Shown: positions 11,218-20,647 of the stretch, in pieces
Position numbering within the stretch: the first letter of the stretch is position 1
Layout: the number at the start of each line of letters is the position of its first letter
Source: Ypsolopha sequella
Lineage: Eukaryota > Arthropoda > Insecta > Lepidoptera > Ypsolophidae
DNA length: 64,000 bases
Assembly: GCA_934047225.1 (NCBI GenBank)
Contig: OW203986.1
Location: forward strand, 13,519,221 to 13,583,220
Direction: 5' to 3'
Notes under the pieces: generated by a model
Seen by the model: only the letters and a program-made list of their open reading frames with translations
Told to the model about the DNA's origin: nothing
The model's database searches: none
Position numbers and translations under genes: made by a program

Positions 11218-12018
11218 AGAACCGGCGAAGTGCGAGTCAGATTCGCGTACCTAGGGTTCCGTATTGTGGATGATAAATTTAGTCATTTTTTTTCTTGAAT
11301 TTCTCGACCGCTTTATTTTTCATGTAATCTTTACGTAAACACATATTACCATGATTTTTATCATATTTTTTGGTCCACCAGTTTTGGAGATAAGGAGTGG
11401 GGACATACATATTTTTGTGGTTTTTTAAAGATTTCTCGAAACCAGTGCCAGTAAGTAAAATGAAAGTATATATTTTTAAAACCAGCTACAATATTTACAA
11501 TTTGATACCCATATTGTAATTTTATGAAATATCTTTTTTATTTATTTTACTTCTTTTTTTGTATTTCTCATTAGTGCTGATTTTTTTTAAATTGCTATAG
11601 TTTTCCTGTAATTGGCCAGTTATGATCTATAATTGTCATATTTTTCGGTCTATAAGTTTCGGAGATAAGGGGGTATGACATTCATATTTTAAACCTGTGT
11701 CAGTAAATATATTAAAAGTATATATCTTTAGAATGAACTTTTTAATGCCTACAATTTGATATCCATATTGTATTTTTAGGCTAATATTTTTTATTTTTCT
11801 CACTTTTGCTTTGGAAATATTTTGAACAATTTCAAATTTTTCATATATTTTTTTACACACTTAATATGTGGGCAAATTAATGCAATTTTGTGTCAAATTT
11901 CATGTATTTATCTTGAACGGTGCTAAAGTTATGAGGCTGTGACATATGGACGGACGGACAACGGAGTCTCACCATAAGGTTCCTTTTGTACCTTTTAGGT
12001 ACTACGGAACCCTAAAAA
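11218..12018 (+). repeat. Lepidoptera-type repeat, long 800-bp form
   Basis: Begins ACCGGCGAAGTGCGAGTCAGATTCGCG and ends GGTACTACGGAACCCTAAAAA. Inside are paired blocks such as TTATCTTGAACGGTGCTAAAGT and GACGGACAACGGAGTCTCACCATAAGGTTCCTTTTG (given here in part). The copy at 23700-24555 is the same long form in the opposite orientation. Confidence 0.8.
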
Positions 12019-12749
12019 TACATATTTCATAAATTATGAAGTTTAAAATTAATAATGGAAAAAACCTTCAAATATATTGTAAAAAGTTGTAAAGTCTCTT
12101 TATTAAGTCCTTCTGCTGCCAAAATACGTATAATGCATTGGTATAAAAATTGTCTCAGTGGATCCCTCCACGTGAAATCTATATACGCTTTTACCCTTCA
12201 AGATACGTAAACAACACGGTCAAGCGACGAAACGGCTATAACCGATTTCAAAACCTGTTATTGCGTATTATGCAAAAGGGATTTTCATAACAGCGTTACG
12301 GGAATAGCAGTAACTGTATAACCAAAGACCGCTTCCAGCTACTTAAATAGCAGTTTACACTGGGTTCGGCTCAACCTACAAGGTAGATTGGGGAACTTCC
12401 GTGATAAGTTTTGGAAACTTGGCACATTTTGACGCTGCAATACTCCTACTTGGTTAAGGTAAACCAACTACAGTAATTAACTTTGAGCTCTTCCAGCGTC
12501 ATTTTCCTCTCTATAATCACTAATAAAGTGTTTGTCTGTCTGAATGTTAATAACTTTAAAAGTAATGGGAGTTTTTTTATGTGTGTACTTACTAAATTTC
12601 ATAACAATACATCTAACTAATTCGTTATACAATAAACACAAAAACTAAAACACATAATAATCCAGTAACTAGTATTCACATAAAATTGTTAATGTTACTT
12701 CCGTGAATTCACCCAAAATCCATTTCGTTATTTACTTTATTTAGTCCCC
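12019..12749. other. No gene; right part probably LINE 3' untranslated DNA
   Basis: The rightmost 50-100 bases (AATAAAGTAAATAA on the minus strand just after the stop of the LINE remnant) are probably the 3' tail of that element. Nothing is recognised further left. Confidence 0.4.
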
Positions 12750-13048
12750 TCACAGCTCTAGTGAGGGCGCCTCTGTTAGGAGGTTGGTGCTAGCCCGCGG
12801 CAGCCATAGCAACTTCCTCACTCGCCGCCGCAGCCCCCACATGCCCTCACTAGGCAGTCTAGGCACCACCAGTTTGATGCTCTCCAGTACCGCGGGACTG
12901 CACAGCCTTGTAATGGCTAAGGCGAGCTCTCTCCTAACCTCTAGTTTTGTATACACAACCATTCCAGTGACAAATAACCTTGGGTATGATAAAGGATAGC
13001 CAGGATATACTCCATATAATTTGAAAAACAGAAAAATCTAAAACTTAT
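12750..13048 (-). pseudogene. Non-LTR retrotransposon polymerase, C-terminal half (split by BEL insertion)
   Basis: On the minus strand a frame read from about 13000 gives YPRLFVTGMVVYTKLEVRRE followed by a leucine- and arginine-rich tail ending LLTEAPSLEL and a stop at 12750. The MVxYxxLxVRRE block is typical of the far C-terminus of Jockey-like LINE polymerases in insects. A frameshift lies near 12995-13005, and a stop lies close to the BEL junction, so the copy was dead apart from the insertion. The upstream half is at 19889-20358; the BEL/Pao element was inserted between them and duplicated CTTAT. Family assignment is firm, clade (Jockey-like) less so. Confidence 0.8.
13044..13048. repeat. 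Target site duplication of the BEL/Pao element (left)
   Basis: CTTAT here and at 19884-19888 flank the outer LTR ends exactly. Five bases is the usual length for BEL/Pao integration. Confidence 0.95.
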
Positions 13049-13513
13049 TGAGCACGCGATATGACGGCAGTGCTTTGTATCACCATAGGTTTTAAAAATA
13101 GCGGGAAGTGAAGAGAAATAATTACGAAGATGAAAGATCTGACCTTGGGAAGGAGCTGCATGCACCACAAACTACGCTTCGCCTGAGCCACCAAGTCTCT
13201 GGTGTTCTCCAAGATGGTTTTCTTCTTCCTCTTCGTGCCTGGTTGCGCTCTTCTCGGCTAATCTTCTTCGTAATAGTAATAGATGAAAATGAGGCGCACA
13301 GCGGGTGCGATCTCAAAATGGCGGGCGGTAGGGTCGAGGTAGGACCTAGTCGAATGACAATCAGCGTATACCTCCGGCGTGAAAGGCTTCTGATTGACGA
13401 CTGCTTGATTTGCGTCCAAAACTAAGCGGGTGGAGATGCAGCGAAAATGACAGTTGAAAATATTAATTCACAACTACCCCGCAGTATGAGAGCCACAAGA
13501 AGTGGCGCGAACA
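13049..13513 (-). repeat. 3' LTR of the BEL/Pao element
   Basis: 465 bp, starting TGTTCGCGCC and ending CGTGCTCA on the transcribed strand. It is identical to the other LTR except T at 13173 against C at 19543. A 105-residue frame on the opposite strand is present in both copies and is a by-product of LTR sequence. Confidence 0.97.
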
Positions 13514-13525
13514 TTTGCCCCCGGC
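13514..13525 (-). other. Polypurine tract of the BEL/Pao element
   Basis: GCCGGGGGCAAA on the minus strand touches the 3' LTR directly, the position where plus-strand DNA synthesis is primed. Confidence 0.75.
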
Positions 13526-13613
13526 GTTAAAACCATTGGTTTTAAAATAAGAATAGAAAAGTAAAAATAAGACAGAGAATAACGAAATTTTGAAGCGGGG
13601 GCAAAGAAAGGAG

Positions 13614-16600
13614 TTATTGAGATGGGAGAGGGCAAAGACGCACGACAGGTCGTTTGTAAACACCTGTCGTCGTTTTGACAGAAGCTACCCTAATGACATT
13701 ATCTTTGCCAGGGTATACAGCTACAATAACACCGAGCGGCCATTGAAGCGGTGGAGTGTTATCGGTAACTACAACGACAACAGATCCAATTTTGATTGGG
13801 TTGGAAGGTGTATTCCATTTTCCTCTAGACTGGAGAAGATGGAGATAATCATTCTTCCATCGCCTTGCGAACGATTCTACCATTTGATCAAGCAACGCGT
13901 AGCGACGTAATAAATTAACTGGCTCATCAGCCACCTTACAAGCGGGTAATTCTTTTAAAGGAGTTGACATCAGAAAATGTGCAGGAGTTAACGCGCTAAG
14001 TTCAGATGGATCTTCACTCAGCAGCGTAAGCGGACGAGAATTTATGACACATTCTATTTGCGTAACTACAGTTAATAATTCTTCGTAGGTCAACAGTTGA
14101 GTACCTACTACTCTATGCAAATGCGTCTTAAATCCTTTGACATATATCTCATAATGTCCCCCAAAATGTGGGCTACGTGGAATATTAAATTTCCATTGTA
14201 TTCTATGATCGGCAAGTTCATTCGCGAAAGACGTTTTAAATTCTTCGGAGTTTGTCAAATTGTAAATTTCTGAGAGGGCATTTCTAGCGCCTACAAAGTT
14301 CGTAGCATTATCTGAATATACGAAAGACACTGCTCCACGTCTAGATAAAAAACGTTTGAACGCGGAAAGAAAAGTGTTCGTGCTAAGATCAGTTGCCAAT
14401 TCAACGTGAACTGCACGAGTCACCAGGCATACAAATATGCAGAGGTAACATTTGACGGGACGGACTCCACGTTTTCGATACGGAGTGATACTGATAGGAC
14501 CACAATAATCCACAGCGCAGTGGACAAAAGCTTTAGCCTCATTAACGCGGCATGATGGTAAATCTGCCATGAAAGGGAAGGTTTGTCTCGGCTTCGCTTT
14601 AAAACAATAATTGCAGCTATGTATTACGCGACGAACAATATTTCGACAGGAAAGTATCCAAAATTTTTGGCGGATTATTGACATTAAAGCCACTGGTCCA
14701 GTGTGACAATTTTTGCGATGATAATGAATGATAATCAATTCGACAATATGATTTTTACGAGGTAACAACACAGGGTGTTGTTGATCGAACGTCATGTCTG
14801 TGTTGCGAAGTCGACCACCAACGCGTAACAATCCATTTTTATCTAAAAATGGCGATAGTCGATTTAAAGCGGGAGAACAAAGTTTATTTGACTTTAATCT
14901 TTTTATTTCATCAAGAAAATAAAATGCTTGAAGAGCTTTAATCAATGCAACTTCAGCGAAATCCATATCGGTAGCGGTAAAAATATTAGAGCGCGGTAAA
15001 ATACGTAAAAATCGGTAGATGTAAATGATTGTGTGTAAAAGCACAAGCCATGACGAAATTCTTTCCGAAAGAGAAAGAAGTGGATGCGGTTCTTCATTAC
15101 TAAAAGCGGGAAGAGAAATTGTTTTTGATTCCGGCAAGTTTTCTTCAATAGAAGCTGATTCTATTGTTTTGATTGGCCACTCTTTAGCGTCCAGATAAAG
15201 CCAAGCAGGTCCAGTGAACCAGAGCGGGTGACTCATCAACTGCGTGGGAGTGAGACCACGGGAAAGACAGTCGCTCGGGTTTTGAGAACCAGCTGTATGG
15301 TAAAAACATTCAGCGGGAATAGCGGATATTATTTTTGTTATACGCGTCGCGACAAAGGTTTTAAACCTGTGCGGTGAGGAATGTATCCAGTGTAAAGTTA
15401 CCATAGAATCGGTAAAACAGTAAATACGTTCAATATTGTGACGTATTTTATAAGCGTCAACTACACGACGAGTTAATTTCGACATGAGTAACGAGGCACA
15501 AAGCTCAAGGCGGGCGACACTGACGGTCTTGAGCGGACAGACTTTTGACTTTGCGCATACCAGCCGAATGCTAGTGCAAGTGTCTGAGTCATCTTGTACT
15601 CTAATATATACGACACATCCGTATCCACGTTCACTTGCGTCTGCAAATGATATTATCGAAATTTTCGAATTTTGGAACACGTCTAAGTGGCGTTTAATAC
15701 GTAAATCCCGCAAAACAGGTAGCTCCTTCAAATAGTTTTGCCAAATCTGCGCAATATCAGAGGGTAGTGTTTCATCCCAGTCTAATTTTAAAATACAGAT
15801 TTTCTGCAAGAGTAATTTTGCGTACAAGATCACAGGAGCGGTAAAGCCGAGGACGTCGTACTGACGTGCTATCACGGACAAAACATTGCGTTTAGTACAT
15901 GGGCGACTATCTAGCGATACAGTAAAAGAGAACTCGTCAGAATCAGGCGACCACTGTAAGCCAAGAACTTTAAGAGTTTGAGTTTGTTCTTCAAAATTCT
16001 TACTAGAATTTAAGCGGTGAGTATCAGGCAGTGTATCAAGTAACTGTTGACAGTTACTAGACCACTTGACGAGCTCAAAGCCACCGGCCTTAAGCAATCC
16101 TACCAGCTCATCTCTGAGCTGTAAGGAGCCCTGCACGGTGGGCGTGCTATAGCAGATGTCGTCCATGTAACAGTTTCGTGCGGCTGCAGTAGCGGCGAGC
16201 GGGTACGCTGAACTCCCATCCTCACAGAGTTTCCTGACTACTCTCATCGCAAGGAAAGGGCTACTACGTAGTCCAAAGCAGACGCGATTGAACTGATAAG
16301 CGATAAGCGGTGAACACGTGTCAAAGCGGTATAAAAACTTTTGAAATTTGCGATCATCGGCGTTAACCAAAACTTGTAAGAACATTTGTTTGATATCCGA
16401 GGTAAAAGCGATTTCATACAAGCGGAAGTCAAGTAAAATTAAAAACAAATCGTTTTGCAAATTAGCACCTGTGTGCAGCGTGTCATTTAATGAGACACGA
16501 GTACCATCAGCGGAGTCAGTCTTAGTACTGGCATTCATACAAATACGCACCTTTGTCGTTGATTTATCAACACGCACTACGGGATGATGCGGAATATAAT

Positions 16601-18956
16601 AACCAAGAGATAATTGGTCATCATTATGAAGCGGGGATATGTAACCTTTAGTTAGGTATTCATTTATTATATTGTTATACTCGGAACGTAAATCTGCGTT
16701 AGAAACAAACCTACGCTCAAGAGACATAAAACACTTTTTTGCGTGATGGTACGAGTTTCCTAGTATGTTAGGATTCCGTGCGAACGGTAAAGAAACCGAA
16801 TAGCGACCAGCGGGGTCACGTGACACATTGTTAATAAATAATTTTTCACATTCATCATTTGCGGGACTAGAAGCAGGTTCACAATGCACCTCTTCTAATT
16901 GCCAAAATTTTTGTAAAATAAAATCTATTGGCGGTTCAATCTCCATATAAGAGCATAACGAAATTGAACATGCGGTATTTTGGTAAACAGGCGTATTACC
17001 AATTAGCGTAAAACCGAAGATGGTCTGAAATCCCGTCGGCGTACCCGGGGGACCAGAGACGCGGCCTGATAACAAGATATCCGCGAATAAAGATGCACCG
17101 ATAAGAATATCAATCTCACCCGGTAAGTAAAATGTTTCATCAGCAAGTGTGATATATTTTAAATACGAAAGCGTAGACAAATCCACCTGCACCGATGGTA
17201 AGTTGTCGGTAATACGGTCGATTACATAAGTGTCAAGCGAAATTGAAACCGAATCATCAAATCGTGAAAACAATTTAAGGTTTGTCGCACCCTTAATTGG
17301 GTTTGATGAAGAGCCGATGCCCTTAACAAAAGCGCGGGGAATTTTCTCATATTTTAAGTTAAGCTTCTCACAACAGGAAACCGTCGAAAAACTGGATTGT
17401 GACGCAGGGTCGCAGAGCGCACGTAGACGGACTGACATACCGTTAGAATCTTTCACGATCACTTGAATTGTACCTAAAAGGCATGTTTCATTACGCTGCG
17501 AGTTAGGCTGTAAGTTACATAAAGAAATATTATTACTCGCAGTTGGTACGGATTGAGAATCATTAGTCATATGTTCTGTGTTAGTCGCCGATACGGCAGG
17601 ATCCACCAACCTCGAAGATTGCGTATGTGTGCGTGGAGACACGGTAATATTTTGACCAAGCGCGGTGTGAGTATTCATCACATTTTGTTTGCGGCACAAC
17701 ATCGAATGGTGTTTACAATTACAATGGCGGCAATTATAAGACGATTTACAAGCGGAATTGTTATGCGTAATACTTAAACAATTGGTGCAACCGTTATTAG
17801 ATTTGATGAACTGAAATCTTTTCTCGATATCTAGTTTCACAAATTCGGGACACTTATATAAATTATAGTGTTTTAATTGTTTACATAGCGGACAACAATT
17901 ATTATTGGTCGAAGCGGAGACAAAAGCATGGGTTGACTTGGTACTGTACCCGGTTTTGTTGTTATTATTATTAACGGAGCGGTTCGGAGCGGGAGCGGTA
18001 ATTGCGGGTGCAGTGCGGTTCAGTATCTTAGTTTGTTCCCGTAAAAATGATATTAATTCATCATAATGGGGTAAATCGGAACCACGTTTAAACATTTCAA
18101 ATGAACGAGCGGTTTCAACATCAAGTTTTTTAAGGGCCAAATACATAAGGATAAAATCCGAAAGATCTTTAATATTCAGTGATTTTAAACACGAAACAGC
18201 GGAACAGAACTTGTCTAAAAACAAGTCCAAGTTTTTTGAACTAGCGGTAGTTAAAGGGCGAAATTCAAACATTTGATCCAAATAAGTAGTGGCTAAACTA
18301 CGCGAGTCTTGAAAAGTAGAAACGAGTGTTTTCCAGATTATGTCGTAGTTAGTTGCGTTCGGTGTGATTCCAGAACAAATCGAAAGTGCCCGGCCAGAAA
18401 GTTTACCCATCAGGTATTGTACTCGTTCGTTGTCGGTCAAGTCCGGATTATCGTGAATCGTGGTTTTAAATGTTTCATAGAATGTTGGCCACATAGTAGC
18501 TTCACCAGAAAAACCAACGAGTTCCAGTTTTGGAAGCTTGATAGTAGGTTTTTTGGGACATTCCATGTCAAGTGGAGCTTTAACTTTAGAGTCAGCCGAT
18601 TTCGAAGAATGTGATAACTTCCGGTTGATGTATTTGCAATGGGAGTAAAGATCCTCAAAAGCTGACCAACTTTGATAATTTGGTTCAAAATTAGGATTTA
18701 TCAATACCTCTGTGTCATTAATTTCATCTATGATTACATGAATTTCTGAGCGTACAGTATCCAAAGTTTCGACATTGGCCATAAACAATTCTGCCGAAGA
18801 AACATCCTCTAAAGCGGTTTTAGAAAAGTCATAAACTCTCTGAAGGCGATTAAACAATTCTTGCCTTTTATTTTTAAGCTTCTTTAAACTATACGACATC
18901 TTTAATTTTGCAGCTTCTGCGGAATTTGGCATGTTATATAGTACAAAGTTAGGCAA
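13614..18956 (-). CDS. BEL/Pao gag-pol polyprotein, intact, 1780 residues
   Basis: One uninterrupted frame encodes the whole polyprotein of a BEL/Pao retrotransposon. An N-terminal coiled-coil-like gag segment (about 10-110) leads into the DUF1759 gag region (about 125-330; GFSGEATMWPTFYETF). Zinc-knuckle-like CxxC/CxxH clusters lie at 355-425. The aspartic protease follows at about 495-640 with LCDPASQSSF, where the family more often has D-S/T-G, a variation also seen in other Pao proteases. Reverse transcriptase (about 770-1000) has the YMDD box near 932. RNase H (about 1100-1260) has FADAS, RLELCA, FTDSMV and NPSDCLSRG. Integrase (about 1400-1680) has the HHCC finger, AVDYCGP, SDNATNF and the final E in HYEIYVKG, so D, D and E are all present. 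A DUF5641 tail ends the protein. An internal Met at residue 9 or 20 could also be used as start. Confidence 0.97.
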   Translation of the reverse strand: MPNFVLYNMPNSAEAAKLKMSYSLKKLKNKRQELFNRLQRVYDFSKTALEDVSSAELFMANVETLDTVRSEIHVIIDEINDTEVLINPNFEPNYQSWSAFEDLYSHCKYINRKLSHSSKSADSKVKAPLDMECPKKPTIKLPKLELVGFSGEATMWPTFYETFKTTIHDNPDLTDNERVQYLMGKLSGRALSICSGITPNATNYDIIWKTLVSTFQDSRSLATTYLDQMFEFRPLTTASSKNLDLFLDKFCSAVSCLKSLNIKDLSDFILMYLALKKLDVETARSFEMFKRGSDLPHYDELISFLREQTKILNRTAPAITAPAPNRSVNNNNNKTGYSTKSTHAFVSASTNNNCCPLCKQLKHYNLYKCPEFVKLDIEKRFQFIKSNNGCTNCLSITHNNSACKSSYNCRHCNCKHHSMLCRKQNVMNTHTALGQNITVSPRTHTQSSRLVDPAVSATNTEHMTNDSQSVPTASNNISLCNLQPNSQRNETCLLGTIQVIVKDSNGMSVRLRALCDPASQSSFSTVSCCEKLNLKYEKIPRAFVKGIGSSSNPIKGATNLKLFSRFDDSVSISLDTYVIDRITDNLPSVQVDLSTLSYLKYITLADETFYLPGEIDILIGASLFADILLSGRVSGPPGTPTGFQTIFGFTLIGNTPVYQNTACSISLCSYMEIEPPIDFILQKFWQLEEVHCEPASSPANDECEKLFINNVSRDPAGRYSVSLPFARNPNILGNSYHHAKKCFMSLERRFVSNADLRSEYNNIINEYLTKGYISPLHNDDQLSLGYYIPHHPVVRVDKSTTKVRICMNASTKTDSADGTRVSLNDTLHTGANLQNDLFLILLDFRLYEIAFTSDIKQMFLQVLVNADDRKFQKFLYRFDTCSPLIAYQFNRVCFGLRSSPFLAMRVVRKLCEDGSSAYPLAATAAARNCYMDDICYSTPTVQGSLQLRDELVGLLKAGGFELVKWSSNCQQLLDTLPDTHRLNSSKNFEEQTQTLKVLGLQWSPDSDEFSFTVSLDSRPCTKRNVLSVIARQYDVLGFTAPVILYAKLLLQKICILKLDWDETLPSDIAQIWQNYLKELPVLRDLRIKRHLDVFQNSKISIISFADASERGYGCVVYIRVQDDSDTCTSIRLVCAKSKVCPLKTVSVARLELCASLLMSKLTRRVVDAYKIRHNIERIYCFTDSMVTLHWIHSSPHRFKTFVATRITKIISAIPAECFYHTAGSQNPSDCLSRGLTPTQLMSHPLWFTGPAWLYLDAKEWPIKTIESASIEENLPESKTISLPAFSNEEPHPLLSLSERISSWLVLLHTIIYIYRFLRILPRSNIFTATDMDFAEVALIKALQAFYFLDEIKRLKSNKLCSPALNRLSPFLDKNGLLRVGGRLRNTDMTFDQQHPVLLPRKNHIVELIIIHYHRKNCHTGPVALMSIIRQKFWILSCRNIVRRVIHSCNYCFKAKPRQTFPFMADLPSCRVNEAKAFVHCAVDYCGPISITPYRKRGVRPVKCYLCIFVCLVTRAVHVELATDLSTNTFLSAFKRFLSRRGAVSFVYSDNATNFVGARNALSEIYNLTNSEEFKTSFANELADHRIQWKFNIPRSPHFGGHYEIYVKGFKTHLHRVVGTQLLTYEELLTVVTQIECVINSRPLTLLSEDPSELSALTPAHFLMSTPLKELPACKVADEPVNLLRRYALLDQMVESFARRWKNDYLHLLQSRGKWNTPSNPIKIGSVVVVVTDNTPPLQWPLGVIVAVYPGKDNVIRVASVKTTTGVYKRPVVRLCPLPSQ

Positions 18957-19418
18957 GTACCAGAACTATTGAAAGTTTTATACTGACTACAACATAGAAT
19001 AATGCTAATGAGTTAGAGATAACACGGGCGGCGGACGAACCTGTGTACGAGTACCTCTCGATAATATTAAGAATTAGCAGGTAGGCAGATAATATTTTCT
19101 GTGAAATGATCAAATGGTATAATCGCAGCGGATAAATTAACAGAATGGCGTATTTCACTGTAGATAATTTATAATTTCCAGTATATAGGAAATGGAATCA
19201 CTAATATTTTGACGAATGCGGGGTTTTAATGCATAGATAATGCAAATAAGAGCGGGAATGCGGGGTAATACTGCGGGCAGAGTGAAAATTAGAGCGGAAT
19301 TCACGTGTTCTTTAGACAAAGAACATGAAGATAGCGGTTGGAAATACCAAAAAATGGTTATAGATCGCAGATCAAAGGGCCTAAAATGGATCTAGATCCG
19401 GCTCGAATGGCCAAAAAA
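18957..19418 (-). other. BEL/Pao untranslated leader
   Basis: This stretch between the 5' LTR and the first Met codon contains no long frame. On the plus strand it carries repeated GCGG words (for example 19021-19033, 19218-19275), as does the rest of the element; see findings. Confidence 0.8.
19397..19413 (-). other. Primer binding site, tRNA-Tyr-like
   Basis: On the minus strand, five T residues after the LTR, the sequence TGGCCATTCGAGCCGGA begins. Its complement matches 15 of 17 bases at the 3' end of animal tRNA-Tyr (TCCGGCTCGAAGGACCA, from general knowledge). The assignment to Tyr is an inference from that match. Confidence 0.6.
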
Positions 19419-19883
19419 TGAGCACGCGATATGACGGCAGTGCTTTGTATCACCATAGGTTTTAAAAATAGCGGGAAGTGAAGAGAAATAATTACGAAGA
19501 TGAAAGATCTGACCTTGGGAAGGAGCTGCATGCACCACAAACCACGCTTCGCCTGAGCCACCAAGTCTCTGGTGTTCTCCAAGATGGTTTTCTTCTTCCT
19601 CTTCGTGCCTGGTTGCGCTCTTCTCGGCTAATCTTCTTCGTAATAGTAATAGATGAAAATGAGGCGCACAGCGGGTGCGATCTCAAAATGGCGGGCGGTA
19701 GGGTCGAGGTAGGACCTAGTCGAATGACAATCAGCGTATACCTCCGGCGTGAAAGGCTTCTGATTGACGACTGCTTGATTTGCGTCCAAAACTAAGCGGG
19801 TGGAGATGCAGCGAAAATGACAGTTGAAAATATTAATTCACAACTACCCCGCAGTATGAGAGCCACAAGAAGTGGCGCGAACA
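19419..19883 (-). repeat. 5' LTR of the BEL/Pao element
   Basis: 465 bp; the promoter-bearing copy because the coding frame points left. One substitution relative to the 3' LTR (C at 19543). Confidence 0.97.
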
Positions 19884-19888
19884 CTTAT
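19884..19888. repeat. Target site duplication of the BEL/Pao element (right)
   Basis: CTTAT, matching 13044-13048. Confidence 0.95.
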
Positions 19889-20358
19889 TTTGTATATTCT
19901 CCAGCATCAAACTGAATTTAGTTTCATGTGGAGCCCAGAAGATGTTTGAACTGCTCTCTAATTTAGTCCTCACCAAAGCGTTATACAATGCCTTCACAGC
20001 AACTATAGGTATATATGTGAAGCCATAGCACGTACGGAGCACAAAACCTAAAATTTTGAAGGCACTCTGACGTGTGTTTACGATATGATCGCGAAATAAT
20101 AAGTTCGTGTGATCCGCACGCCGAGATCCCGCACCGAGGTGACGTGCTGCAGCGTGGTGCCGCGCCGGCCAGCGAGTACTGGTGCTGCAGTGGTCCGAAC
20201 GAGGTCTGCACACTCTTGAATGCGTCGAACAGCAGCTTTTTATCACAACTCCATTCCACAATCCTATCTATATCCCTCTGTAGCCGATTATTCAGGCTCC
20301 TACCGGCAAATGAAAAAAACATAGAAGACGAATTTCTAACATACATAGTGTCATTCTA
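19889..20358 (-). pseudogene. Non-LTR retrotransposon reverse transcriptase fragment (upstream half)
   Basis: Two overlapping minus-strand frames give LINE polymerase blocks: LQRDIDRIVEWSCDKKLLFD (20220-20280), then FRDHIVNTRQSAFKILGFVL, then KALYNALVRTKLESSSNIFW and MLENIQN up to the BEL junction. These are the conserved thumb/C-terminal region of Jockey-like LINE polymerases, after the catalytic YxDD motif, which is not included. At least one frameshift lies near 20110-20130, where the sequence is also much more GC-rich. The copy is truncated at its 5' end near 20358. The downstream half is at 12750-13048. Confidence 0.85.
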
Positions 20359-20647
20359 AAATGACACCACAGACTGTAAAGGACAAAAGACTGATGGTTG
20401 GTTCGTACTGTTGTCATGGGACACAAAGCCAGCCATGATTGGCAGACTCAAAGACACAGTGACCGCTATTGGAGCCGTCGCTATACAAAATTGTGTTCAA
20501 CAAAATTTATTGTGGGGCCATTTTTCAGCTCTAATCAGCCTTCTATGTTTTTTTCGGTCACTGGCTCTTGCCATTAGAATTTCAAATTCGGAATTTATGG
20601 CAGATGTCAAAGAAAACGGGGGTGCTTTTTGATTTTGTAGAACTATA
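20359..20647. other. No gene seen
   Basis: No recognised coding content. The last four bases, TATA (20644-20647), are a possible target duplication of the next element. Confidence 0.4.

Larger units (their letters stand above)
13049..19883 (-). mobile_element. Complete BEL/Pao LTR retrotransposon
   Basis: The element is 6835 bp long and transcribed from the minus strand. In order of transcription it has: 5' LTR (19883-19419), primer binding site, a leader of about 450 bases, a single gag-pol frame (18956-13614), a polypurine tract and the 3' LTR (13513-13049). The LTRs are both 465 bp and differ at one site, and the target duplication is intact, so the insertion is recent. No env-like frame follows pol. 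It lies inside an older LINE. Every part needed for mobility is present by inspection; activity itself is not shown. Confidence 0.97.

Noticed and set aside
13108..13425. 105-residue plus-strand frame, repeated at 19478-19795
   Set aside because: It is antisense sequence inside the two LTRs; conservation between the copies only reflects LTR identity.
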